Assembly (NCBI GenBank): GCA_028565635.1
Contig: JAOXYB010019549.1
Location: forward strand, 1 to 17,838
Direction of reading: 5' to 3'
Source: Phoronis ovalis
Taxonomy: Eukaryota > Phoronida > Phoronidae
DNA length: 17,838 nt
Position numbers and translations under genes: made by a program
The notes under the pieces: generated by a model
Told to the model about the DNA's origin: nothing
The model's database searches: none
What the model saw: the letters and a program-made list of their open reading frames with translations, nothing else
Shown: positions 1 to 8,392 of the stretch, one piece after another
Layout: every line of letters starts with the position of its first letter
Numbering within the stretch: the stretch's first letter is position 1

Positions 1-137
1 CAAAGCAGTGTCGAAATGGAATTGTTACTTAGACCGTCCTCAACATATCCGTTTCAAAAACAAATATCAGATATCTAGTATTCTGATTTTACTTTTATCT
101 TAAACTGATATCGCATAATATATGTTTTTAAATGCAG

Positions 138-216
138 GTGATTGTTGTACTTACACGTCGCTGACTTTGGATATTGCTGTTTGGTTAGGTGAAGCAGCCA
201 GACGGACTGAACAACG
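138..216 (+). other. possible internal coding exon, unrecognised
   Basis: A 79-base segment lies between an acceptor-like TTTTTAAATGCAG and a donor-like GTAAGG at 217. One frame (2 bases, 25 codons, 2 bases) is open and begins D-C-C-T-Y-T-S-L; the other two frames have stops. I do not recognise the peptide. No partner exon is visible, so the gene would have to extend left of the window. An open frame this short is common by chance. Confidence 0.2.
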
Positions 217-1465
217 GTAAGGTCAAAGGAGAAATGTCACAATTCGGTCATGACATGTGTTTTTCTGCATTCCTTTCTTTATGTCCTGTGTTGATAGCAA
301 ATATATATATATATATAAATTCTTGTGAAGTCTTTGAATAATTTTACGATTTATCTGCCACGTGGTATGTCTGATATTTCATAGCTGAATAAATAAATAT
401 ATATATGTATATAAATAAATTATAATTTTAATTAATGTCAATGATTGCGAAATAGAGACGCACGTGTCAAATGAAAGACTAAACGTTAAAATAAGTATGT
501 ACATCTAGGGGGGTAATCAAGTTATTTTTGAGAATTGATATGTGGTTGCTGAGGACGCACTCCAGTTTTTTTGGTTAAAGCTACGATATATAAAACTCTA
601 AGGGCAACAATCAAAGGGACGTTTGACATGGTAGTATTTCGATAACTAAACAGAATAATTAAAAATACAAGTCCAACGTAAATAATACCATCTTGATTCT
701 TACTTACACGGTATCATGAAAACGCCAAAAAACTGCAAACTCCTTCAATGTTAGCAAGCCAAATAAAAGCCAGCAATATACAAACAACTAGAAATCCAGC
801 CTTGCATAAGAGTGCCCTCGAGGTACAAGTTATCATAAATCACGGCGCATGGTGTATTTCAATGTAGTCACTGCAGCGTGTAAAACTTATGGTGTGCGTC
901 ATGGTGGTGATAGGAGCTCGTGACACCTACTTGACGAACTGTTTTATTATTATAATTTGGATTAATATACGACTTTGTTTTCGTGTCTTGTCTTTTGTTA
1001 CGTGACGTCGTATTCATAAAACTATGAGCACAGTAGCAGTTTGTTGACATGTCTTCTGACATGTAACGTCACAAATCAACTGTGAATATTACAGTAACGC
1101 GTATTAGCACCCAAATAATAATAGTTTAAAATTATCCCAACTTCGGTATTCTTTGTTTTTGAGCTAGTCATAAATCACATGTTTGACAGATATGACAGGA
1201 TTAACGGACATTTTTGTTATTTAGACTCAAGTACATCACAGGAGATGCCGGAAATTTAATCCTAGATACATGACTCGACTCTATGACAACCCGACACAGG
1301 GTCATGGTCCCAATATTTGGTAAAAAACGGCTGATGTTTTTCATCTACAAAAATATTTTAATGTCATTTCTTTTAGTGCACACTTTAAAAAAAATACGTG
1401 TTCAAGTTAGTACTATATAGCTCCACAGCGAAAAGAATAATCTTGTATTCAGCACTAGCTAAGAT
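217..1465. other. intergenic or intronic stretch, no gene seen
   Basis: AT-rich DNA without a recognisable coding exon. It holds a short (AT)n run at 301-317 and a second AT-rich run near 385-420. A 64-codon minus-strand open frame at 868-1062 resembles no known family and has no splice-site support. Confidence 0.6.
301..317. repeat. (AT)n microsatellite
   Basis: Eight uninterrupted AT units. A related but interrupted AT/AAAT-rich run follows near 385-420. Confidence 0.85.
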
Positions 1466-1941
1466 AAGTCTTAATAATATAAGTTAGTGTTCCGTACTTT
1501 CTCAACTAGCGTCTGGGCTTAACCATAGTCAATTGTTGTTATGTCCCTTCCATTTAACAAGAGCAAGATGCGTCAACAAACTTTACCCAACCGAGACAAA
1601 CCTTTCGCTCTGTGTGATCCATCGTTGTCTACCACGTCTATTCTATTTCTAAATAGAATTCTGAATAGGTATCGCAGGAGAGAATGTTTTTTGCTTAGCG
1701 GACCATGCATAGATAAACTCTGGCAGGACAGAATGCATGTGATAGACCTTATTGTGCTGGCTGCCCGCCTAGTCCACTGTTATACATAAGTTGCAGTTTG
1801 ATTGTTGTCAAGACTTTCGCGAAGACTTTATATATAAATAAAGGGATTGCTTTTCCAGATAATAAACAAAAATTGATTAGGTCAAGTCCAGATGTTAGTT
1901 GAGAAGGCACTGAATATTAGCGGATGGATTTATTCAGTTTG
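1466..1941. mobile_element. MITE copy A, inverted terminal repeats, non-autonomous
   Basis: The left end reads as a decayed CAGTCTGAATAA followed by GTTAGTGTTCCGTAC, then CTGGGCTTAACCATAG. The right end is the reverse complement of the same motifs and finishes in GGATGGATTTATTCAG. The whole 476 bp aligns by eye, inverted, to the copy at 12426-12916. Flanking 9-mers 1457-1465 (AGCTAAGAT) and 1942-1950 (CACTAAGAC) match at 6 of 9 positions, consistent with an old 9-bp target duplication. It encodes no transposase. An 82-codon open frame at 1541-1789 lies wholly inside it and is not conserved as an ORF in the other copies, so I do not call a gene there. Confidence 0.8.
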
Positions 1942-2419
1942 CACTAAGACCTTCTACGCAACAACAAATTTAAGAGGCAGAAGCCAAGTCTAACTTTTAT
2001 TAATATAAGTTATACAATGCGCTAGCATAAATAGGTTAAAGTTTCACGTATTCTTTCATTAACATGTTGAAAATACATATAGTCATGCTTGACGATATCA
2101 AAAACAGGGCAAAGTACAATATATTGTATACAAGTCTGACCAATGTATACTACTTGTAAAATATGCACCTAGTGATCCCTTGGCTGACATGTTTTAAGAA
2201 AAAACTTTCGTTTTGCACGAGTATTTTTCCGATATTTTTTTAAGTTGTTTTTAAATTTCCTTTACTTGTAGCTAGTGTGTGCGAATCTTTACTAAACTAT
2301 ATAGTTACTACGATTTCTTATCCTCCAAATGATTTCGTGCTTAATCATAGTGACAGCAGGCACGAGTTAACTTTATAATAAAAACTAGTTTAAAGACGAT
2401 GCTGGTATTTACTGCTACT
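1942..2419. other. intergenic, nothing seen
   Basis: AT-rich sequence between the MITE and the duplicated block. I see no coding exon, RNA gene or clear repeat. Confidence 0.6.
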
Positions 2420-2700
2420 TATTAAATTTTATTTATTACATCATTTTAATGACATAAACCTGTTTCGTTTTGTTTCTAGTTTTTTTCAATAAAGTCACCT
2501 TGTCTGCTAGGCTACGTGACAAAGTACTCGTTTTTAAAAGAAATATAGTAACTAAATCATTATATACAAGATAATTAGAGTCATTATTTATTGGATCTTA
2601 GATTTGAAACTTTAGAATGCTGGTTAATTATAGCTTAAGATAAAAAAAGCACAATTATAAATAAAAACAGTTTAAATCACTTACACAGGCAACGTACTGG
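2420..2700. repeat. upstream block of tandem duplication, copy 1
   Basis: Resembles 5940-6180. Shared landmarks, in order, are GTTTCT, AAGTCACCT.GTCTGC, TATA.AAGATAATT.AG, a CTGGTT.ATTA stretch, GCTTAAGATA/ACTTAAGATA and CACTTACA. In copy 2 this block sits just upstream of the duplicated gene; here it is about 1.7 kb upstream of the intact coding exon. It may carry a promoter or a non-coding first exon, but that is inference from position only. Confidence 0.65.
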
Positions 2701-3366
2701 TTTCTCAATAAAATATTTTGAATTATGATTTTAATTCAGCTGCAATTGAAATATGTTTATCTGGCATCAGGTTACAAAAGTAGTGCGTTGAGCGTATTTT
2801 AAAATGAGTCTCATCTTTTTCTTTCTTTTTCTTGACTCTGGGCAGTAAGGGGAACCTTGTTATTCAAAGTTGATATAATTTCGTACTAAGTTAAAGAAAG
2901 AAAGCACAATTTGAAAACATCATTTAAAAAAAAAAAATTGATGGTATTATTTCTTAGGTTGCAAATCATCCATTGTCCTTGTAATTCCTACCAATTCCCT
3001 CTTTATACTGGTCTGTTACAAGAGTTAAGAAAAGCTAATTGTTTAAGTCTGCAAGAAATATCCGGAGTAGGCATGATACTCGGTATTCGTAATGGCTAAG
3101 CAGAATGTTCTACGAAGACCTAGTATAGGCTACTTGATATAAAACAATATTTTACAATCGAAGGGTCGGGATGGAAAACAATATTGTAATTTATTTGTCA
3201 AACCTATACATCGGAAGCCTGCGTCGTTCATCATATAGTTTAAGAATTGGGACTGGTAGACATAACAAGACATATATAGATCAGTGAGTATGAAAAATGT
3301 ATAACTCAAATTCAAAATTTATGATCTAATACAGGTATGTTTTACTTTTTTGTTCTATATATTCAG
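2701..3366. other. no gene seen
   Basis: AT-rich sequence absent from the second copy of the duplication. It contains a 62-codon plus-strand open frame (2911-3099) and a 61-codon minus-strand frame (3130-3315). Neither resembles a protein family and both are poor in coding character. Confidence 0.5.
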
Positions 3367-3506
3367 GGAAGCGCACATGCAACAAGACAAAACTGAATGC
3401 ACCTTCATTGGACACGTTAGAAGACTAATAGAGTTGAATTCACCTTACCGAATACGTTGGAAGATTTTTTTTCTCGAAGATAAATCATAACTGATACTGA
3501 ATATTG
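3367..3506 (+). other. candidate 5' UTR exon of the cysteine-rich secreted gene
   Basis: A pyrimidine-rich tract ending TATATATTCAG (AG at 3365-3366) and a consensus donor GTAAGT at 3507-3512 bracket 140 bases with stops in the frames I read. The downstream coding exon begins only three bases after its own splice acceptor (AG at 4433-4434), so at least one upstream non-coding exon is expected and this is the best candidate I found. It is absent from the tandem copy. Confidence 0.3.
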
Positions 3507-4434
3507 GTAAGTTGACTGTTCACAGATATTTTTCGTTTGGAAAATGAAATGTAGTATTTTTTTGAATTTTCAAAGTTTATGCATCAGAAAAAAATCAACA
3601 AAATTGAGGTGATGAAACTTGAATTACCTTTTGAATCAAGTACAATTTCAAAAATCTGAGACACAGCTTTGTAGCTATACTTATAAGGAATATTTGTGCA
3701 AAGTTTCAACTGTGTAGTTTTAGGGGTTGCTTACATATATTCTTTTGAATATCATTTTTCAAAAATTTAATGTTACAACCCATAACGGCTACCAAACAGG
3801 TCATATAACCTACTAAGAGAAAAGTAAATTACAGTATTAGAAAGTTTGAGTTGTAATCGTTTAGAATATGTGTACTTTTATTTGTCTATCTTTAAATAAC
3901 TTAAATTTTAACTTAAAGTATAAAGTTTGAATAAATTGTGCCGAACAATATTCGTTACTTTAAACTTGTAGGTAATAGTACATAGTCAGTAGAAACAAAA
4001 TTAAAACCAACATCTTATAATGCCGTCACTTTATGATTTTTTTTCTGTTTTTCATACTTGGAGTTGGTTCTTTTTTTGTTGTTTTTGTTTGAAAGGGAAA
4101 TCATTGTGCAAGAGATTGAAACTAATATTAGGTTTTTAAGGTAAAATAAACCAAAATTTGATAGGATTATTTGAGCTAGGGCAAAGCTATGTATTTTTTA
4201 GTTGTGAGGTTGCATTTATCCAGAGGTAGTCTACATAGTGTGATAGCAAAAAAAATTGGTGGTCATGCCTGCACGAAAAATTAACTGGGAGTATTATACA
4301 TAATAACCTTCAGTTCTTAACAGATACTTTTCTTCGCGTAATGTTTGGGAATTTTTTATAATGATTTAAATTACATGAAATGACTGCAGAAGTGGAAAAA
4401 TCAATTGTGTCCTTACACTTGTGCTTACTTACAG
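3507..4434. other. probable 5' UTR intron or flank, no gene seen
   Basis: AT-rich sequence with many homopolymer runs and no open coding segment. It ends in the acceptor tract CTTGTGCTTACTTACAG directly before the start codon of the cysteine-rich gene. Confidence 0.5.
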
Positions 4435-4437
4435 ATC

Positions 4438-4504
4438 ATGGCATTTGTAATGGTGAAAAGCCTCCTTGCTCGGATCCTTGTTCTGCTAATCATCGTTCAA
4501 GCTA
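4438..4504 (+). CDS. coding exon 1: signal peptide
   Basis: Runs from ATG to the donor GTGAGT at 4505-4510 and encodes residues 1-22 plus the first base of codon 23. Reading past the donor meets TAG within two codons, which supports splicing. The splice acceptor at 4433-4434 lies three bases before the ATG, so the 5' UTR is mostly on another exon. Confidence 0.8.
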
Positions 4505-5484
4505 GTGAGTAGGATTAAGAATCTTATATGCAGTAGAATTTAAAAAAAGTTTGTTAAACAATAAAACAAATATTAACGAGCTTATCTGCGAAGAATGCCA
4601 CGAGAATTACAGTAGGTTGTATATAATATATTTAAGAGGTTAGGCCTTTCATATACGAGTAACGGGTAAATTATTTGGAGGAACATTTGTCAAACTTTAA
4701 AAAAAAGTCGTTTAAATATGCTAGTAAAATAACAGCGAGGTAGCAATTACGCATGGATCAAAAGCTGTTATTCCGGTATAACGATAATATATTTATTTAT
4801 GCATTAAACCATTTGTGAAATATTGTATACATCAAATTTAAAAAGCAGTCTTTATTGCAAACATACTCTTAGGATTTACTTTTTGAAATATCGTAAATGA
4901 TTCTCAAGTTTTATAAACTCATTTTCTTGGTTTCCTTTTCACACAAGCAGTTTATTTTGCAGGCTATTTTTTCGGGATTATTTTTAATCTCTTTGGTTTC
5001 CAAAAGGGTTGCATTGAGTAGACAAATTTCTAAGTGATACGCGCACACCACTATGAGTATAACAATGCATGTTAATTTAGTTCGTTAAATGAGCTTATTA
5101 CTTTAAAAGTTTTCTGCACCAGTATCACAACTGCTTCTGTTCTGATGATACCAATATATGTGTACGGCTGTTGGCTAAACTATAATTTACAAAAAGTTAA
5201 AATTATTAAACCAGAATTAAACATTAATATTTTTTTTAGTTCAAGGTAGTCGCGACAGGAGAGATACATTTTGTCTGTTTTCTGGTACTTGCTGTTTCGA
5301 AAAGGGCAATGAGTACAGAGTAATTCCCTACACATCCTGCAGAAAGTTTAGACAGACTGATGTTGCCAATCCCGAAAACACCGGCATCCACACATGTCCA
5401 GATGCGCTGCAGTTCAACGTGAAGGAATGCGTTTGTGACTACCCAGAAAACACTGTGTGCAACAGCGGTTCCAGCTGGATATAA
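4438..5484 (+). CDS. secreted cysteine-rich protein, divergent chitin-binding type 2-like (coding exons 4438-4504 and 5240-5484)
   Basis: Two coding exons join in phase 1 (67 + 245 bases) to give 103 residues. The start ATCATGG has a good context, with A at -3 and G at +4. Residues 1-22 form a signal peptide: a Lys/Arg-containing start, then a Leu/Ile/Val core ending V-Q-A. The mature part has eight cysteines at 34, 40, 41, 56, 75, 86, 88 and 96. The stretch from Cys75 (CPDALQFNVKECVCDYPENT, then V-C) closely follows the last three cysteines of peritrophin-A/CBM14 domains, where C-x12-C-x7-C surrounds F-N and C-D-x-P-x-N. The N-terminal half departs from that family: C-x5-CC replaces the usual first cysteines. 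A role in chitin-rich extracellular matrix, shell or mucus is inference; a small secreted defence or matrix protein of another kind is possible. The intron has a GTGAGT donor and a T-rich TTTTTTTTAG acceptor. A signal-peptide-less copy lies directly downstream. Confidence 0.8.
5240..5484 (+). CDS. coding exon 2: eight-cysteine domain and stop
   Basis: Begins after TTTTTTTTAG (AG at 5238-5239), takes two bases to complete codon 23, and ends at TAA 5482-5484. It carries the whole mature domain, including all eight cysteines. A 101-codon minus-strand open frame over the same bases is a shadow. Confidence 0.85.
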
Positions 5485-5705
5485 TGAATTATGAAATTTT
5501 TCGTGGAATTTCGTTTCTTGCAGTGTTCCTTTATTTTTCAAAAATGTTTTCCCTATCAGTTTTAAAACTGTAAACCTCTCTGTATAATGTGTTTAGTGTC
5601 TATTTATAATTGGGAACAATTATGTCCGTTAGTCAAAAATTGTGACAAAATATTCCGTTAAAATAATAAGTACTTGCTTTACATTGTATACTGTCCTTGC
5701 TTAAT

Positions 5706-5711
5706 AATAAA
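5706..5711 (+). terminator. poly(A) signal AATAAA of the cysteine-rich gene
   Basis: AATAAA lies 222 bases after the stop codon, on the gene strand. The aligned position in the tandem copy reads approximately AAATACA, so that copy lacks the consensus signal here. Confidence 0.6.
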
Positions 5712-5939
5712 TACGTACCTTTGTCATGGGATATATTTAGTATTTGATGTTGATTAATTCTCCCTACAGCAACATTGTTACCTTACAATTTACAAGAGTT
5801 GCACCAGAGGGCACCGCAGTTATTTCATATCGTTTACAAGCTGTGGCAGATATGGAGTTGCTAAATTTTATCAGAAGGCACGCGGCTCAAAAACATTGAA
5901 ACAGACCCTGGTCTTATATGAACTGTTAACTTTAAAACT

Positions 5940-6180
5940 GTTATTTATAATATTTTGTATAGACACCTAACTGTATTGTTTCTTGTGTAAAGTCACCTCG
6001 TCTGCGAGATTACCTGATAATGAATTCATTTTTTTAATAAAAATACCTTAATTAAGTCCTTATATATAAGATAATTGAGGTCCACGTTTTAGTTCGGTTA
6101 AAACTGAAAATATAAAAATACTGGTTTATTATGACTTAAGATATCCAATAATTAAGTCACATGCACTTACAAAGTACATA
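5940..6180. repeat. upstream block of tandem duplication, copy 2
   Basis: Counterpart of 2420-2700, with the same order of landmarks. It lies immediately after the 3' flank of the intact gene and immediately before the remnant first exon of the duplicate, which places the tandem junction near 5885-5940. Confidence 0.65.
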
Positions 6181-6220
6181 ATCAAATCCACTTTAAATTC
6201 GCCTGCGAGCGGACGTCCGA

Positions 6221-6765
6221 ATGTTCAAGCTGGTAAGTAATAATAAAAAAACGTTGTGTTTAGTAGCATTAGCTTTACATATGCAGTAAATGAAATGCGG
6301 GTGTTATTACTGAAACATGCACAGATAATTGCAATAGAACTAATGACTGTTGCATAGTAACAGAACGAAAGGAGCTATTTAATATTCAGCTTTTGCTACT
6401 GTTGCTGATATCAGACATTTTAACAGATATCAATACGTTTGTTCTGCTATTGACCAAACAATTTATAAAAAGTTAAAATTCCTACGCATACTTAAATAAA
6501 TATATTTTTTTAGTCTGGTGCATGCAGTCACGTCGACAAGAGGTTTTTACCACTTTGCCTGCTTAATGGTACTTGCTGTCGCGAAAATGGCAATGAGTAC
6601 AGAGTAATTTCTTTCACATTCTGTATAAAGTTCAGACAGACCGATGTTGCCAATCCCGAAAACACCAGCATCCACACGTGTCCATCAGGACTGCAGTTCA
6701 ACGTCAAGAAATGCGTTTGTGACTACCCAGAGAACACTGAATGCAAGGGTTTTAGCTGGATATAA
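6221..6765 (+). pseudogene. tandem copy of the cysteine-rich gene without signal peptide (exon remnant 6221-6232, exon 6514-6765)
   Basis: Exon 6514-6765 encodes a domain that keeps all eight cysteines of the intact gene, the core FRQTDVANPENT, and the C-terminal S-W-I then TAA. About 17 of some 70 aligned residues differ. Upstream, 6201-6238 matches the end of the intact signal-peptide exon (GTTCAAGCT, then donor GTAAGT at 6233), but about 14 bases of the hydrophobic core are gone and the start codon region is not conserved. An extra ~10 bases at the 5' end of the second exon would break the original phase-1 splice, reaching TAA after 17 codons. A new ATG at 6221 (M-F-K-L) ends in phase 0 and joins this exon in phase 0, leaving an open frame of 88 codons without a signal peptide. 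It may be a pseudogene with a long open exon, an intracellular variant, or may use an unseen first exon. Confidence 0.6.
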
Positions 6766-6967
6766 ATGATTTCTCACAGCTTTCATTTATTTCAAAAAAT
6801 TTTATCTCTTCCAGTTTAAAACTATAAACTTCGCTGTATTCTGGGCTTACAACAATTATCAACTTATGTGTGCATTGGATTATCTAAAGATCGGCTTTTT
6901 TGGTGTCGGGAATTGTGACAAAATATGCAGTGAAATACTTAGTACTTGCTGCACATTGTATAATCTT

Positions 6968-7000
6968 GTACTGTACTGTAATGTATTGTATTGTATTGTA
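6968..7000. repeat. pentanucleotide microsatellite (GTACT/GTATT)n
   Basis: About six to seven 5-bp units, GTACT changing to GTATT, in the 3' flank of the duplicate gene. The intact copy has only a few related bases (CATTGTATACTG) here, so it expanded after the duplication. Confidence 0.8.
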
Positions 7001-7169
7001 TATACTACACAAAATACATTGATTGTGGGATATTATTTTTTGTATTATTTGATTTACTTTCAATAACATTGTTACCATGCAATTTTCAACACCAGAGGAC
7101 AGAGTAATTGTTTCCCAGCGTTTGTACATGATGTTGCGGATTTAGGAGTTGTTATATTTATCGCAAGGT

Positions 7170-7736
7170 CGTAGCATTAATAGTTAAAATATTAATTCTT
7201 GAGTCAGGTTAAGCTGAAACTAGGTCATAAAATATTCGAGCAACCACTAAGAAAATTGGAAACAAATTCAGTGTCCAAAAATCTTTAGACCAGTTTCTGA
7301 TGTGCGCCAAACCTTTTAGCAGTAGACGACTAGAGATCACCTGATGGGTAGTTTGGAAATCGAAGACAAACCTTACCTTTACATTGGAACAAATTATTCT
7401 AAATGAATTCTCCGTATTGCAATTACAGTAGTTACTCTTTCGATTAGGATTGTTGCAAAATTGTAGATACTCTGGCACTAATTAAACAATGCAGAGCTTG
7501 CATGAGAATTGCATTTATTGGATACTGATGGGATAATAGGGGAGATATACAGCTGGGCATAGGGTGTTACAACTACAGCGGTAAGCCAGGAAATTAAGGA
7601 CTGACGCGCGCAAAGTTACGTTAAAACACATTCATTAACCTGGTAAAATATTTACATTTGTCGAATAACCAGCTTCTAACAAGCACATCAATTATTAGCT
7701 TGTTAACCCTGGAAAAAAGGGTTACATTTTCCCGAA
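7170..7736. other. no gene seen
   Basis: Lies between the end of duplication homology and the tandem repeat. A minus-strand open frame of 89 codons (7209-7478) has a mixed composition (segment ISSRLLLKGLAHIRNW) that I cannot assign; no splice or poly(A) evidence supports it. It could be a decayed mobile-element fragment. Confidence 0.45.
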
Positions 7737-7928
7737 GCAAAGTAGAAAGCAATTTTATGTTTATTTAAACAACTTTGATAAGAAGCAATGTAGCAAGCAA
7801 TTTTATGTTTATTTAAACAACTTTGATAAACAGCAATGTAGCAAGCAATTTTATGTTTATTTAAACAACTTTGATAAGAAGCAATGTAGCAAGCAATTTT
7901 ATGTTTATTTAAACAACTTTGATAAGAG
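7737..7928. repeat. four tandem copies of a 48-bp repeat
   Basis: Units start at 7737, 7785, 7833 and 7881; each is 48 bp and nearly identical after the first. Because 48 is a multiple of three, the minus strand stays open across the array (7703-7942), giving a 16-residue periodic peptide that I regard as an artefact. Each unit contains TTTATT, which is AATAAA on the minus strand (7760, 7808, 7856, 7904). Confidence 0.95.
7904..7909 (-). terminator. first candidate poly(A) signal for the SLC22 gene
   Basis: Reads AATAAA on the minus strand, about 210 bases past the transporter stop codon. I see no AATAAA or ATTAAA on that strand between the stop and here. Three more copies follow in the same tandem array. 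Confidence 0.5.
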
Positions 7929-8115
7929 TGATAAAAAATCAAGCATTCATACTAATAATACATAAACGTATGTAACGTAACTAAATGACATAATTTTAAA
8001 ATTAATAAACACAAATTTCTAACTAGAAAAAAGGGTAGATTTTTTAGAAAAGGAATCTTTGAAAATCAAAAATAGGATATATACTTATAAACTGTCTGCT
8101 ATAAATCCATACAAC

Positions 8116-8392
8116 TCAAAGTGGAACTGACGACTGATCGGACACAAGTTCTTTCAATTCAACTTTGTTGTTTAATTCATAACTCTGTTTCTGCTTCCGC
8201 GGAGGTAAATAGTCCAGCATATTTTGATCCTTCGTTTCAGTTAGCAATAATGCACAGATAAAAGATATCACAATAAGAACTCCAAACACTAAATAAGGAA
8301 TAGATGCTGAAATGCTATGAAGCTCAACTATTAGTGGAGATATCATGGCACCAACCCTTGAACCGGTGTTACAAGCACCGAATCCCAAATAC
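8116..8392 (-). CDS. SLC22 exon 7: TM11, TM12, C-terminal tail, stop
   Basis: Acceptor TTTTCTTTCAG completes R444. TM11 contains G-S-R456-V-G; TM12 is about 475-494, then T-E-T-K. A hydrophilic tail of about 37 residues ends in TGA at 8118-8116. Confidence 0.9.

Noticed and set aside
1541-1789. 82-codon plus-strand ORF
   Set aside because: It lies entirely inside MITE copy A, and the aligned copy at 12426-12916 does not keep the same ORF.
5236-5541. 101-codon minus-strand ORF
   Set aside because: It is antisense to the cysteine-rich exon 2. The plus strand has the signal peptide, splice sites and conserved cysteines.
7703-7942. Minus-strand ORF with a 16-residue repeating peptide
   Set aside because: It exists because the 48-bp tandem repeat is a multiple of three and stop-free on that strand. 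It has no start context, splice sites or family match, and lies in the likely 3' UTR.
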